Shown: positions 51,844 through 61,342, counted from the first letter of the stretch. The stretch is 64,000 nt of DNA from Arthrobacter sp. Leaf137 (GCF_001423525.1 NZ_LMOI01000001.1:248001-312000), one strand, 5' to 3'. Program-made: numbers and translations. Notes: generated from the letters alone by a model not told the origin.

Positions 51844-53274
51844 CTAGGAGTCGAGGGCGGACATCACGTGCTTGATGCGCGTGTAGTCCTCCACGCCGTA
51901 CATGGAGAGGTCCTTGCCGTAGCCGGACTGTTTGAAGCCGCCGTGGGGCATTTCGGCGGTGAGGAGGATGTGGGTGTTGATCCAGACAGCGCCGAAGTCG
52001 AGGTCCCGGCTCAGGCGCATGGCGGTTCCGTGGTTGGTGGTCCAGACGCTGGAGGCAAGGGCGTATTCAACCCCGTTGGCCAGCTCCACGGCTTCTTCCT
52101 CGGTGCTGAATTTCTGGACCGTGATGACAGGGCCGAAGGTCTCCTGCTGCACCACGTCGTCGGTCTGCTTGGCGCCGGTGATGATGGTGGGCTCGAAGAA
52201 GTAGCCCTTCTCCCCCGCCCGGTGGCCGCCGGTTTCGATGCGGCAGTTGGCCGGGAGGTTTTCCACCACGGACGTGACGGCGTTGAAGTGGTTCACGTTG
52301 TTCAGCGGCCCGAAGTAGTTGTCTTCGTCGTTCTGCGAACCGGTGTGCAGGGTCCTGGTGTGCTCCACCATGGCGGCGACGACGTCGTCGTGGACTGAAT
52401 CCTCAACCAGCACGCGGGTGATGGCCGTGCAGTCCTGGCCGGCGTTGAAGAAGGCGAATTCGGCGATGGCCGCGGCGCTCTTCTTGATGTCGGCGTCCTT
52501 GAAGACGATGGCCGGTGCCTTGCCGCCAAGTTCCAGGTGGGCGCGCTTGAGGCCCTTGGCGGCACCGGAAGCGACGGCAATGCCGGCACGGACCGAGCCT
52601 GTGATGGACACCAGGCCGGGGACCTTGTGGTCCACCATCATGGCGCCGGTCTTGCCGGTTCCGAGGACAACGTTCAGGACGCCCGCCGGCAGGATCTCTC
52701 CGGCCAGCCGGGCGAGGACCAGTGTGGACTCCGGAGTGGTGTCCGAGGGCTTGAGGACCACGGTGTTGCCGGCGGCCAGGGCCGGACCAATCTTCCAGAT
52801 GGCCATCAGGAACGGGTAGTTCCACGGAGCCACCTGGGCTACGACGCCAATGGGCTCGCGGCGGACGTACGAGGTGTGGCCCTCGAAGTACTCACCGGCG
52901 GACTTACCCTCAAGGATGCGGGCGGCACCGGCGAAGAACCGCAGCTGGTCGGCGCCGGCGGCAACTTCCTCGGACGCAATCAGGGAGCGGACCTGGCCGG
53001 TGTTGCGGTGCTGGGCCTCGACGAGTTCGTCGCTGTTGGCCTCGACGGCGTCGGCGAGCTTGAGCAGCATCAGCTGGCGCTGGCCCGGGGTTGCGTGCTT
53101 CCACGACTTGAACGCCTCCGCGGCCGCGGCCATGGCAGCGTCCACGTCCGCCTGCACAGAGATCGGCGAGTGCGCCACGACGTCCCCGTTGGTGGGGTTG
53201 ACCACGTCCAGCACCTCGGTGCCGGCGGGAGTGACGAACTTCCCGTTGATGAAGTTCTGCAAGGTTTGGACCAC
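51844..53274 (-). CDS. Aldehyde dehydrogenase, gamma-aminobutyraldehyde/succinate-semialdehyde type
   Basis: 476 residues counted from GTG 53274, preceded by AGAGG at 9 bases (TTG 53283 would add three residues). The catalytic pair is Glu248 in LELGGKAPA and Cys282 in FFNAGQDCTAITR; INTHILLTAEMPHGG near the C-terminus fits the aminobutyraldehyde (PatD-like) branch more than GabD. Cofactor NAD(P). Either it oxidises 4-aminobutyraldehyde from putrescine to GABA, or succinate semialdehyde after GabT. The order before gabT supports a putrescine-to-GABA-to-succinate route. Confidence 0.93.
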   Translation of the reverse strand: MVQTLQNFINGKFVTPAGTEVLDVVNPTNGDVVAHSPISVQADVDAAMAAAAEAFKSWKHATPGQRQLMLLKLADAVEANSDELVEAQHRNTGQVRSLIASEEVAAGADQLRFFAGAARILEGKSAGEYFEGHTSYVRREPIGVVAQVAPWNYPFLMAIWKIGPALAAGNTVVLKPSDTTPESTLVLARLAGEILPAGVLNVVLGTGKTGAMMVDHKVPGLVSITGSVRAGIAVASGAAKGLKRAHLELGGKAPAIVFKDADIKKSAAAIAEFAFFNAGQDCTAITRVLVEDSVHDDVVAAMVEHTRTLHTGSQNDEDNYFGPLNNVNHFNAVTSVVENLPANCRIETGGHRAGEKGYFFEPTIITGAKQTDDVVQQETFGPVITVQKFSTEEEAVELANGVEYALASSVWTTNHGTAMRLSRDLDFGAVWINTHILLTAEMPHGGFKQSGYGKDLSMYGVEDYTRIKHVMSALDS

Positions 53275-53440
53275 GGTGTGCAACCTCTTTCATAGGGGCC
53301 AACGCGCCCGGCGGAGACCACGGCGGATGGATGGAACTGCCTTGAGCCTATGCCAGCCCCCAACCCGAGTGAATAGCCACCTGCACACCCTTCGCGCAAG
53401 GACTTAGTGCGGTTGTCCAGCATCCCCGTATCCTTGTTCC

Positions 53441-54877
53441 ATGGCCATTTCCCTCGCCGCCCTGCTGGGCGTGAACTCCCTGAAGCTGTCCAAGGCAGGG
53501 GTTGCCGAGACCACCTGGCACCAGGACATTAACTGGGTTGCAGTCACGGAGTTGGAGGACCCGCAGCGGTTCCTCAACGGCGGCGAGCTGATCCTCACCA
53601 CAGGGCTGAGGTTGAAGTCCGCGCCGGAGCAGCGCCGCTTTGTCCGGCAAGTCCAGCGGGCCGGCGCGGTGGGGATCGGGTTTGGGGTGGGACTCTCGCA
53701 CGATGCTGTGCCGCCGGCGCTGCTGGCGGAGGCAAACCGGTGGGGCCTGCCTGTGGTGGAAGTCCCGTACGAGACCCCCTTCATCGCCATCACCAAGCTG
53801 GTGGCGGATGCGCAGTCCGCGGACCATTACTCCAAGCTTGAACGCCTGATCGCCGGGCACCAGATCCTGGCCCGTGCGCTGCTGACCGGCGGCGGCCTCG
53901 CGGAACTGCTGAAGCAGCTCGGCAGCATGCTGCGCACGGACATCGCGCTCACACAGTTCACGGCCCAGCTGTACAACAGCAGCACCGCCACCCCCGCAGC
54001 CGATTCCTGGTCCTCCTTTCCCATCCCCACCGGCCGCCGCGACGCCTGCACGCTCTGGGTCCGCCAGCCGTTCGAGGACACGGGAATCGTGGGCTATGCG
54101 CAGAACCTCATCAGCGTGGAGCTGAACAACATGGTCAAGCAGCGGCAGGCGCAGCGTGCCCTGTGCGGCCAGGTGCTCGAGGACGTCATCCACGGCGCCC
54201 TGGAGACCAGCGAGGCGCAGCGGAGGCTGGCCGGGGTGGGCATCAACAGCACCCGCAAGAACGTCGTGCTGCTGGCTGTCTCCCCTGCCCACCACAAGGC
54301 CTTGGGGAGCACGTCTGTTCCGCGCGCGCTGGAAGGCGCGGTAGCCGCCGTCGTGGGTAAGGACCTGGTGGTGGTGATCAACGACGACGGCGGGGCGGCG
54401 CCGGCCCTGGCCCGCCAGCTCAGCGACCACCTGGCAGAGGCGGGCATCCACGCAACCATCGGCATCGGCGGCGCCTACACGAAGCCGAACGGCCTGCGCT
54501 GGAGCTACTTTGAGGCCCGCGATGCCGCAGGCCACGGGCTGCCGGTGAACGAACCTGAAAGGTTGAGCCTGACTTCGCTCCTGCTGGCCAGCGAGGACGT
54601 GCCCCTGGCGGAAATGGCCCACGAATCGCTGAACCCGCTGCGGGCCTTCGATGCCGCCCACGGCGCCGAGCTGATGACCACCCTGGAGAGCTACCTGACC
54701 AACAACGGTTCGGTGGCGGCCGTGGCGGAGCAGCTCACGCTGCACCGGAACACCGTCCGGTACCGGCTGGCCCAGATCACCGAACTGACCGGGTACGACC
54801 CCTCGGTCACGCCGGACCGGGTGCAGCTATGGCTTGCCCTGGCCGTGGCGCGCCTGTCCGCGCGGCAGGGCAAATAG
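53441..54877 (+). CDS. PucR-family transcriptional regulator of the gab genes
   Basis: 478 residues. An N-terminal PucR purine-catabolism-type domain (about 5-125, LAALLGVNSLKLSKAGVAET...) is followed by a GGDEF-related linker region and a C-terminal HTH_30 (LTTLESYLTNNGSVAAVAEQ, about 410-430; LHRNTVRYRLAQI). Similar proteins activate GABA genes in Corynebacterium (GabR). Divergent from the gab operon with 166 bases between, so a shared operator is likely, though I cannot pick it out. ATG 53441, weak ribosome site. Confidence 0.93.
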   Translation: MAISLAALLGVNSLKLSKAGVAETTWHQDINWVAVTELEDPQRFLNGGELILTTGLRLKSAPEQRRFVRQVQRAGAVGIGFGVGLSHDAVPPALLAEANRWGLPVVEVPYETPFIAITKLVADAQSADHYSKLERLIAGHQILARALLTGGGLAELLKQLGSMLRTDIALTQFTAQLYNSSTATPAADSWSSFPIPTGRRDACTLWVRQPFEDTGIVGYAQNLISVELNNMVKQRQAQRALCGQVLEDVIHGALETSEAQRRLAGVGINSTRKNVVLLAVSPAHHKALGSTSVPRALEGAVAAVVGKDLVVVINDDGGAAPALARQLSDHLAEAGIHATIGIGGAYTKPNGLRWSYFEARDAAGHGLPVNEPERLSLTSLLLASEDVPLAEMAHESLNPLRAFDAAHGAELMTTLESYLTNNGSVAAVAEQLTLHRNTVRYRLAQITELTGYDPSVTPDRVQLWLALAVARLSARQGK

Positions 54878-54913
54878 CCGCCCAATGACCGGGAGCGGGC
54901 CAGGTGCTGGAGC

Positions 54914-55210
54914 CTAGGACGCGAGGCGCTGTGGAGCCGTTCGGGAAGTAGCGCGGGCCGCTGACGGCGGTTCATTGATCTCTGCCCACACGGCGTCGAG
55001 GGACAGCCCCAGGACGTCGGCGATGGCCGCAATGGTGGGGAAAGCAGGCGTGGCCACGCGGCCTGACTCGATTTTCCGCAGGGTCTCCGGTGACACGAGG
55101 GCGTCGAGCGCAGTCTCCAGCATCGAGCGGTCCCCCCGGGCACGCCGCAGCAGCGCGCCGAGGCGTTGCCCGCGCTCGACTTCTTCGGGGGTAAGCGGCA
55201 GTCTGACCAT
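54914..55210 (-). CDS. XRE-family small DNA-binding protein
   Basis: 98 residues, almost all helix-turn-helix: LGALLRRARGDRSMLETALDA, SPETLRKIESGRVATPAFPTIAAIADVLG (cut here) matches the Cro/CI fold with the recognition helix about 40-58. No effector domain. A dyad lies between it and the divergent methionine aminopeptidase, which suggests autoregulation and control of that gene. Ribosome site weak. Function otherwise unknown. Confidence 0.88.
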   Translation of the reverse strand: MVRLPLTPEEVERGQRLGALLRRARGDRSMLETALDALVSPETLRKIESGRVATPAFPTIAAIADVLGLSLDAVWAEINEPPSAARATSRTAPQRLAS

Positions 55211-55223
55211 GGTTCCAATAGTA

Positions 55224-55247
55224 ATACCGGGATAATATGACCGGTAT
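55224..55247. promoter_or_regulatory. Dyad between the XRE and methionine aminopeptidase genes
   Basis: ATACCGG (55224-55230) and CCGGTAT (55241-55247), 10 bases apart, extended by imperfect ATA/TAT flanks. It overlaps GATAAT, a possible -10, 14 bases before the XRE start. Likely operator of the XRE protein. Confidence 0.6.
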
Positions 55248-55323
55248 AGTTATTGGCCGTGAACCCTGCTGGAAACACAGCGCACACACCCTGGAACGAG
55301 CCAGCCACCGGAAAGGGCACCGC

Positions 55324-56106
55324 ATGATCGAGATCCTCAACCCCGCCGAGATCGCCAAGGCCCGGGTGACGGGCGCCTTGGTGGCCGACATTCTGCAGGC
55401 CATGAAGAGCCGGGCCACCGTGGGCACGAACCTGCTGGAGATCGACCGCTGGACCGCGGAAATGATCACCGCGGCGGGCGCGGAATCCTGCTACGTGGAC
55501 TATGCGCCGTCCTTTGGGCGCGGGCCGTTCGGGCACTACATCTGCACCGGCGTCAATGACGCCGTGCTGCACGGGCTCCCCCGGGACTACGCGTTGGTGG
55601 ACGGCGACCTGCTGACACTTGACCTCGCCGTCGTCAAGGACGGCATTGCCGCCGACGCCGCCATCAGCTTCCTGGTGGGCGGTTCAGGGCCGGCCGGGAG
55701 CGTGGCCATGATCGACGCCACCGAACGCGCCCTGGCCGCAGGCATCGCCGCCGCCGGGCCGAATGCCAAGATCGGGGACGTTTCCTACGCCATCGGCCGC
55801 GTCCTCACCGACGCCGGCTACCCCATCAACAGGCAGTTCGGCGGCCACGGCATCGGCTCCACCATGCACCAGGACCCGCACGTGCCCAACATGGGCCGGC
55901 CCGGCCGCGGCTTCAAGCTCCGCCCCGGCCTGATGCTTGCCCTGGAACCGTGGATCATGGCGGATACCGCCGAACTCGTCACCGACGCGGACGGCTGGAC
56001 GCTCCGCAGCGCCACGGGCTGCCGGACGGCCCACACCGAACACACCATCGCCATCACCGAGGACGGGGCTGAAATCCTCACCCTGCCCACGGGAACGCGC
56101 CCCTAA
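55324..56106 (+). CDS. map: Type I methionine aminopeptidase
   Basis: 260-residue pita-bread metallopeptidase that removes the initiator Met. All five metal ligands are present: Asp100, Asp111, His175 (GGHGIGSTMH), Glu208 (LEPW) and Glu239 (TEHT), plus the substrate His83. No N-terminal zinc or SH3 extension, so it is a core type Ia-like enzyme. AAAGGG precedes ATG 55324. Usually map lies beside secY/adk or is duplicated; here it sits alone beside an XRE regulator, so it is probably an extra paralogue. Confidence 0.95.
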   Translation: MIEILNPAEIAKARVTGALVADILQAMKSRATVGTNLLEIDRWTAEMITAAGAESCYVDYAPSFGRGPFGHYICTGVNDAVLHGLPRDYALVDGDLLTLDLAVVKDGIAADAAISFLVGGSGPAGSVAMIDATERALAAGIAAAGPNAKIGDVSYAIGRVLTDAGYPINRQFGGHGIGSTMHQDPHVPNMGRPGRGFKLRPGLMLALEPWIMADTAELVTDADGWTLRSATGCRTAHTEHTIAITEDGAEILTLPTGTRP

Positions 56107-56180
56107 CCCCCGGTGCCCTGTCGGATCGGGTCCCTAACACAGGGTTTTAGCGACCCTGAGAGATAGCGCAACAGGAGGGG

Positions 56181-57794
56181 CTACAGGACGCCGCCCCGCA
56201 AAAGGTCCCGTGACTTCTTGCGCGCCTTGCGGTATTTCTTCTCTGCCGCCGAGATCAGCTCATGCTGCCTGGCCAACAGGGCCGCCAAGGAGTCCGTGGC
56301 CGCCGGCGGCGCTTCGGAGCCCAGCCCGGCCAGCAGGTCCCGGGCAATGATGGCGTCGTGGTAATCGCCGAGGACCTTCTGCTGCCGGTGCGCGGCCTTG
56401 GCCACCTTCCGGGCACGCTTGCCGCTGACGGCCGCCGCAGATTCCGCTACATGCCGCAGCCGCTTGGCATCCTTGCGTACCTGGTGGAGGGCGGTCTCAC
56501 GCTCGGTTCCCCGGCGGGCGTGCAGCGCCGCCTTATGGGAGCGCCGGATCCGTTTGGCCGCCTTGTCCACCGCTTTCGCCACCGCGCGCCGCCCCGGCTC
56601 CACGGCGGTGCCGCGAATCGGCGGGGTGTCCCGGAAATCCTCGAGGCTGTCCAGGAGGCGGAAGTAGCGCCTGGACACCAGCGCCTCCTGCAGGAGCCGG
56701 TACCCGGCGTCGAACTTTGCCCCCGCGCGGCGGTCAAGGAAGTCCCGGGCCGCCTCGGCCCCCTCACCCGGCGGCAGTTCAGCGACCTGGCCCAGCAAAC
56801 GGGAGCGAAGCACCTCGGCATCCCTGGGCGCACCGAGCACCCCGCCCAGCCATGAGAGCTCATCGCGGAGGCGCCGCACGGGAACGGCACGGTAGAGCTT
56901 GCGGTAGGCGGCGAGCGCAGACCGCATCCGGCGGGCGGCCGAGCGCATGTCGTGAATCGCCTCCGGCTCCTCCAGGCGCACTCCGGCGTCGTGTTCAAGA
57001 AGCTGATTGAGCTGGCCCGAAAGGAAGACGGTGACGACGGCGGCGGCCGGCGCTTTCTTCCCCGCCAGAAGGGCGGTGCCGCCACGCGCTTCGCCGCCTG
57101 CGGCCTTCGAGGTTCTGCCCGCCCCCAGGGCTTTGGCCAGCTTGGACGCATGGCCGGCCGGGCGGGCGCCGGCGGTGGCGAGGACCTGGCCGGCAGGTTC
57201 AAAGAGGCTGGTTGATCCATGGACCAGTTCCAGTTCCCATTCGCGCCAGTGCTTCCCGCCGGCGGCCGCGCCGCCGCCGAGGGGTTGAGCGTCCACCCTG
57301 TCGTCGGCCAGGTCGGCCAAGTGCACGCCGTCAGGTCCGTAGAGCGGGTAGGTGGTCCGCTCGGTCTTCAGCCGCACCACGGGCACGAGGGGGTTCGCGC
57401 GCACAAAGGCCTGCACGTAAGCCAGCAAGCTGTCCGGTACGACGTCGGGCTGGCCCAGTGGGGCGTGCAGCTCGCGCCGCCGCGGGGGTGCGGCCTTCGC
57501 CTGGGCCGCCCCTTCAGGAACGGCGCCTTGGGCAGCCGGCGTTTTCTCGGGTGATGCCGCTTCCGCTGGCAGCTTCAGGTGCCATCCGGCGTCCGTCCCT
57601 CCTGTCCGCCGCCTCAGAGTGATGCGGCGGGACTGCAGGGTCCGCTGGCCGGTGTCGAAGTAGACGGCTTCCAATTCAGCGGTATGGGCCTCCCCAACCC
57701 GCGCTACTCCGGGAAGCTCCTGGAGCTGCGGCACTACGGCATCATCGCCGACGTCGTACTTCTTCTCGACCTCCACGGCCTGCACAGCCTTCAC
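56181..57794 (-). CDS. CYTH-CHAD domain protein
   Basis: 537 residues. The N-terminal CYTH triphosphate tunnel domain (about 1-210) begins EVEKKYD (EXEXK-type) and contains AELEAVYFDTGQRTLQSRRITLRRR and WHLKLP; a basic helical CHAD domain follows (about 250-515), with paired histidines/arginines in AIHDMRSAARRMRSAL and LHQVRKDAKRLRHVAE. CHAD binds polyphosphate; CYTH hydrolyses or binds triphosphates, so a polyphosphate-linked role is likely. GTG 57794 has GGAGG 7 bases upstream, better than the GTG five codons earlier. Single gene. Confidence 0.94.
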   Translation of the reverse strand: MKAVQAVEVEKKYDVGDDAVVPQLQELPGVARVGEAHTAELEAVYFDTGQRTLQSRRITLRRRTGGTDAGWHLKLPAEAASPEKTPAAQGAVPEGAAQAKAAPPRRRELHAPLGQPDVVPDSLLAYVQAFVRANPLVPVVRLKTERTTYPLYGPDGVHLADLADDRVDAQPLGGGAAAGGKHWREWELELVHGSTSLFEPAGQVLATAGARPAGHASKLAKALGAGRTSKAAGGEARGGTALLAGKKAPAAAVVTVFLSGQLNQLLEHDAGVRLEEPEAIHDMRSAARRMRSALAAYRKLYRAVPVRRLRDELSWLGGVLGAPRDAEVLRSRLLGQVAELPPGEGAEAARDFLDRRAGAKFDAGYRLLQEALVSRRYFRLLDSLEDFRDTPPIRGTAVEPGRRAVAKAVDKAAKRIRRSHKAALHARRGTERETALHQVRKDAKRLRHVAESAAAVSGKRARKVAKAAHRQQKVLGDYHDAIIARDLLAGLGSEAPPAATDSLAALLARQHELISAAEKKYRKARKKSRDLLRGGVL

Positions 57795-57910
57795 AACCGC
57801 TCCTCCCACGCGTCCGGTACCGGCGATGGCCCGGACCGGCCGGGCCGCCGGGCTCCCGCTCGCATTCTATTGCCCCCACCTGCTAGACGGAGAGCTTCCC
57901 CACAAAACCC

Positions 57911-57927
57911 TAGACATCAAACGTCTA
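57911..57927. promoter_or_regulatory. Operator candidate before the MFS-GntR pair
   Basis: TAGAC(N7)GTCTA, a perfect 5-bp dyad 17 bases before the MFS ATG, overlapping the expected promoter. A GntR/FadR regulator is the second gene of the pair, so autoregulation is likely. Confidence 0.5.
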
Positions 57928-57944
57928 ACCTTTAGTCTGGAAAA

Positions 57945-59294
57945 ATGTCCGCCTCGCCACCCCCTGCCGCCGCACGCGCATCCCACCCGCCCGCACCTGT
58001 CGCCGCCGCTGAGGACGCCCCCCACACAACGCCGGGGCTGGGCACAGCGGCACAGCCCAGCCCTGTGCAACCCAAAACAGCGCAGCCCGGCCCCCTGCCG
58101 GGCAATGCGGCGCACGTATTGGCAGCGCCCAAGAAGCGCACCGCCGTCGTGTTCAGCGTCATCGCGCTGGTGCTCATAGGGCTTAACCTGCGCGCAGGCA
58201 TCACGGGGGCGTCCGCGCTGCTGCACGACCTGCAGCTGGTACTCGGCTACGGCCCCCTGGTGGCGGCGATCATCCCGTCCATCCCTACGTTGTGCTTTGC
58301 ACTGGCGGGCGCGGCAACGTCGTGGCTGACGGGCAAGGTAGGCGTGGAGAAGGCCATCCTGCTCTCCCTGGCCCTGCTGGCCGGGGGCCTTCTCCTCCGG
58401 GGCATTCCCGCAACAGGAATGCTCGTGGCCGGAACCGTGGTGGGCATGTCCGGGCTGGCTGTTTGCAACGTTGCCATGCCGTCCTTCATCCGCGAACACT
58501 TCGCCGCCCGCACTTCGCTGATGACGGCGGTGTACACCGTCACCATGACCACCGGCGGCACCCTGACGTCCGTGGCCGTGGTGCCGCTGGCGCAGGCCCT
58601 GGGCTCGCCGTCGGCGGCGGTTGGCTCGATCGGCATCATGGCTCTGGCCGCGCTGCTGGGTTTCCTGCCCGTTGCGCTGCACGCCCACCGGCACAGCGCA
58701 CGGCCCGCAGGTGCCGGCACCCTGCCGTGGCCGCTGCTGCGGACCCGCAAGGGCGCACTCCTCACCGCAATCTTCACGCTGCAGGCCCTGCTCGCCTACG
58801 CCCTCCTGAGCTGGTTCCCCTACATGCTCACCACGCTGGGGCTCAGCGCCTCCGAGAGCGGCCTGATGTTCGGCGTGATGCAGCTGGTGTCCGTGCCCGC
58901 CGGCGTGCTGCTGATTGCCCTTGGCTCCAGGCCCGGGATGCTGCGGCCCGCGTTCTACCTGGTCAGCACCACCATGGCCGCGGGCGTGGCGCTGCTGCTG
59001 TTCCTGCCCGTCAGCCTGTCCATCATTCCGGCCGTGCTCCTGGGATTCGGGCTGGGAATTTTCCCGCTGGTCATGGTGATGATCAGCCGCAGCGGCAGGG
59101 ACACCGCCGAGACCACGGCGCTGTCCACCCTGGCCCAGTCCACCGGCTACCTGCTGGCCACAGCGGGCCCGTTCGGCATGGGCATGCTGCACAGTGCCAC
59201 TGGCGGCTGGACGCTGCCGCTGGCGCTGCTGCTGGTGCTGGCCGTGGTGCAGATGGCGGTGGCGCATCTGCTGACGTCCGGGAAAGTAAAGTAA
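57945..59294 (+). CDS. MFS transporter of the CynX/NimT (YeaN) family
   Basis: 449 residues: an unusually long Ala/Pro/Thr-rich N-terminal tail (1-58) before 12 helices. CynX/NimT marks are GLNLRAGITGASALLHDLQ in helix 1 and IPSIPTLCFALAGA, TLAQSTGYLLATAGPFGMGMLH in helix 11. The family imports cyanate, nitroimidazole or nucleosides; the substrate here is unknown. ATG 57945, GGAAAA site. The GntR regulator starts 6 bases after its stop. Confidence 0.9.
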   Translation: MSASPPPAAARASHPPAPVAAAEDAPHTTPGLGTAAQPSPVQPKTAQPGPLPGNAAHVLAAPKKRTAVVFSVIALVLIGLNLRAGITGASALLHDLQLVLGYGPLVAAIIPSIPTLCFALAGAATSWLTGKVGVEKAILLSLALLAGGLLLRGIPATGMLVAGTVVGMSGLAVCNVAMPSFIREHFAARTSLMTAVYTVTMTTGGTLTSVAVVPLAQALGSPSAAVGSIGIMALAALLGFLPVALHAHRHSARPAGAGTLPWPLLRTRKGALLTAIFTLQALLAYALLSWFPYMLTTLGLSASESGLMFGVMQLVSVPAGVLLIALGSRPGMLRPAFYLVSTTMAAGVALLLFLPVSLSIIPAVLLGFGLGIFPLVMVMISRSGRDTAETTALSTLAQSTGYLLATAGPFGMGMLHSATGGWTLPLALLLVLAVVQMAVAHLLTSGKVK

Positions 59295-59300
59295 CAAGCC

Positions 59301-59981
59301 ATGAGCCTTAGCCCGTCCGTCCGGCCCCCGCTTGCCGACGAGGTCACCGCCAAACTGCGCACCATGATCCACTCCGGCGAATGGCCGCTCCAACAGCGGA
59401 TCCCCTCCGAGTCCGAGCTCATAGCCCGACTGGGCGTTTCGCGCGGGACGCTCCGCGAGGCGGTCAAGGCCCTGGCACACAGCGGCCTGCTGGAGGTCCG
59501 GCGGGGCGATGGCACCTACGTGCGCGCCACCAGCGAAATTTCCGGCGCCGCCCGCCGGCTGTTCCAGGACCACACCGCCGAACACATCCTTGAGGTACGG
59601 CTGGGCCTGGACACCCAGGCGGCCAGGCTCGCCGCCAAGCATGCCACGGCCGACGACGTCACGGCACTCCGGGCGCTCCTCACCGCCCGGGACCAGGCCT
59701 GGCGCAGCGGTGACTGCGAAGCCTGGGCAACGGCAGACTGGGGCTTCCACGCTCGGGTGGCCCAGGCATCGGGAAATCCCCTGCTGCATGAGCTGTACGT
59801 CAGCTTTGGCCCGGCCCTGCACCAGGACCTCCTGGCGCAGCAGAAGAGACCGGGCTTCGACGGACTTCCCATGGAGGGGCACGGCATCCTGGTGGACGCG
59901 ATCGAGCGCGGCGACGCCGATGCCGCGGTGGCCACCGTCAACCGGAACCTGAACTCCTGCGCCGAATGGCTCACTGCCTAG
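59301..59981 (+). CDS. GntR-family regulator, FadR/FCD subfamily
   Basis: 226 residues. The winged-helix N-terminus (about 1-75) contains RIPSESELIARLGVSRGTLREAVKALAHSGLLEVRRGDGTYV (cut here), a textbook GntR DNA-binding sequence. The FCD ligand-binding domain follows (about 85-220), with ADWGFHARVAQASGNPLL, where the His and Asp residues bind metal. It starts 6 bases after the MFS stop, so the ligand is probably the transporter's substrate. No gene for a matching enzyme is adjacent. Confidence 0.95.
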   Translation: MSLSPSVRPPLADEVTAKLRTMIHSGEWPLQQRIPSESELIARLGVSRGTLREAVKALAHSGLLEVRRGDGTYVRATSEISGAARRLFQDHTAEHILEVRLGLDTQAARLAAKHATADDVTALRALLTARDQAWRSGDCEAWATADWGFHARVAQASGNPLLHELYVSFGPALHQDLLAQQKRPGFDGLPMEGHGILVDAIERGDADAAVATVNRNLNSCAEWLTA

Positions 59982-60086
59982 GCAGCCCGTTTCGCCGGAG
60001 CGCAACCGGTCAGTAGGCTTACTAGCTGATCCAGCTCCCCCATCCGCCGCGCACCGGTGGAATCCGTTGACTTCTGAGGAGCCTCC

Positions 60087-61217
60087 ATGGCCCTGTTCAC
60101 CCGCCACCACCGCAGCACGTGCTCCGAACACGGAGCTGCCGCCATCCCCGAGGGGGGCAGCAAGACCCCGCAGCAGCTGTGGGGCGACGGCTACGGCCGC
60201 GTGGGCATCCGGGCCGCCCAGACCCTGCTCATCCTCGCGGTGTCGGTAGTGGCCGTGTTCGCGCTCCTGCAGGTCAAGCTGCTGGTGATTCCGGTGCTGA
60301 TCGCGTTGATCCTGGCCGCTGCGATCAGTCCGTTCGTGAACGTCCTTAAACGGCTCGGGCTCAATGATGCACTTTCCACCGTGACCGCCTTTGTGTCGCT
60401 CCTGGCGGTGCTGGGCGGGGTTTTCACCGTGATCTATTTCTCGGTCCGCAGCCAATGGGATGACCTGGTCCAGCAGGCCAGCTCCGGGCTGGACCAGCTG
60501 CAGGACTTCCTCCAGAACGGACCGCTGCACGTAGATGCATCACAGATCGACTCAGCCCGGAACGCGATCGTGGACTTCGCTACCAGCAGCCAGGCCCGCT
60601 CCGGCGCCATTACCGGCCTGTCTGTAGTGACGGAATTCCTGACCGGAGCCGTGCTTCTGGTGGTCATCCTGTTCTTCTTCCTCAAGGACGGCCAGCGGAT
60701 CTGGAACTTCCTGATCAGCCCCTTCAAGGGCGAACGCGCCAGCCGCCTGCGGCGCGTTGGCACCCGAAGCCAGGAAGTGCTGGGCGGTTACGTACGCGGG
60801 ACAGCGATTGTGGCCTTGGTGGACACGGTGGGCATCGGAGCCGCGCTGTTGATCCTGCAGGTTCCATTGGCATTGCCCCTGGCCATGGTGGTCTTCATCG
60901 GCGCGTTCATCCCCATTGTCGGTGCCACCATGGCCGGCATCCTCGCAGCGCTGGTGGCCCTCGTGGCCAACGGCCCCGTGGTGGCGCTGATCGTCGTGGC
61001 AGTGGTGGTGGCCGTCAACCAGCTCGAGGGCAACCTCCTTCAGCCGGTGGTCATGGGCAAGTCCCTACAGCTGCACGCACTGGTCATCCTGCTCGCCCTT
61101 ACGGCCGGCACCCTGCTGGCCGGCATCGTGGGCGCGGTCCTGGCAGTGCCCATAACCGCCGTTACCTGGGCGATCATCAAGGTCTGGACGGTTGAGGACC
61201 CCAGCCACGCGGCCTAA
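60087..61217 (+). CDS. AI-2E family permease
   Basis: 376 residues, about eight hydrophobic segments in the AI-2E (PerM) pattern: ILAVSVVAVFALLQVKLLVIPVLIALILAAAISPFVN (cut) early, a large polar loop, GYVRGTAIVALVDTVGIG and FIPIVGATMAGILAALVAL, with NQLEGNLLQPVVMGKS before the last helices. Named for E. coli TqsA, though members more often act as small-solute or Na+/H+ antiporters. GGAG lies 5 bases before ATG 60087. Single gene. Confidence 0.9.
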   Translation: MALFTRHHRSTCSEHGAAAIPEGGSKTPQQLWGDGYGRVGIRAAQTLLILAVSVVAVFALLQVKLLVIPVLIALILAAAISPFVNVLKRLGLNDALSTVTAFVSLLAVLGGVFTVIYFSVRSQWDDLVQQASSGLDQLQDFLQNGPLHVDASQIDSARNAIVDFATSSQARSGAITGLSVVTEFLTGAVLLVVILFFFLKDGQRIWNFLISPFKGERASRLRRVGTRSQEVLGGYVRGTAIVALVDTVGIGAALLILQVPLALPLAMVVFIGAFIPIVGATMAGILAALVALVANGPVVALIVVAVVVAVNQLEGNLLQPVVMGKSLQLHALVILLALTAGTLLAGIVGAVLAVPITAVTWAIIKVWTVEDPSHAA

Positions 61218-61342
61218 CACCCCCGGGATTTTCGAGCCGGTCCTTCAGTTTCGACGCACGTTTCCCCTGGCGCACCAATTATCTCCGGCGCGCCAGGGAA
61301 TGAGCGCGTAGCGACCGGATTCGCGCATCGAATCCAGAACGC

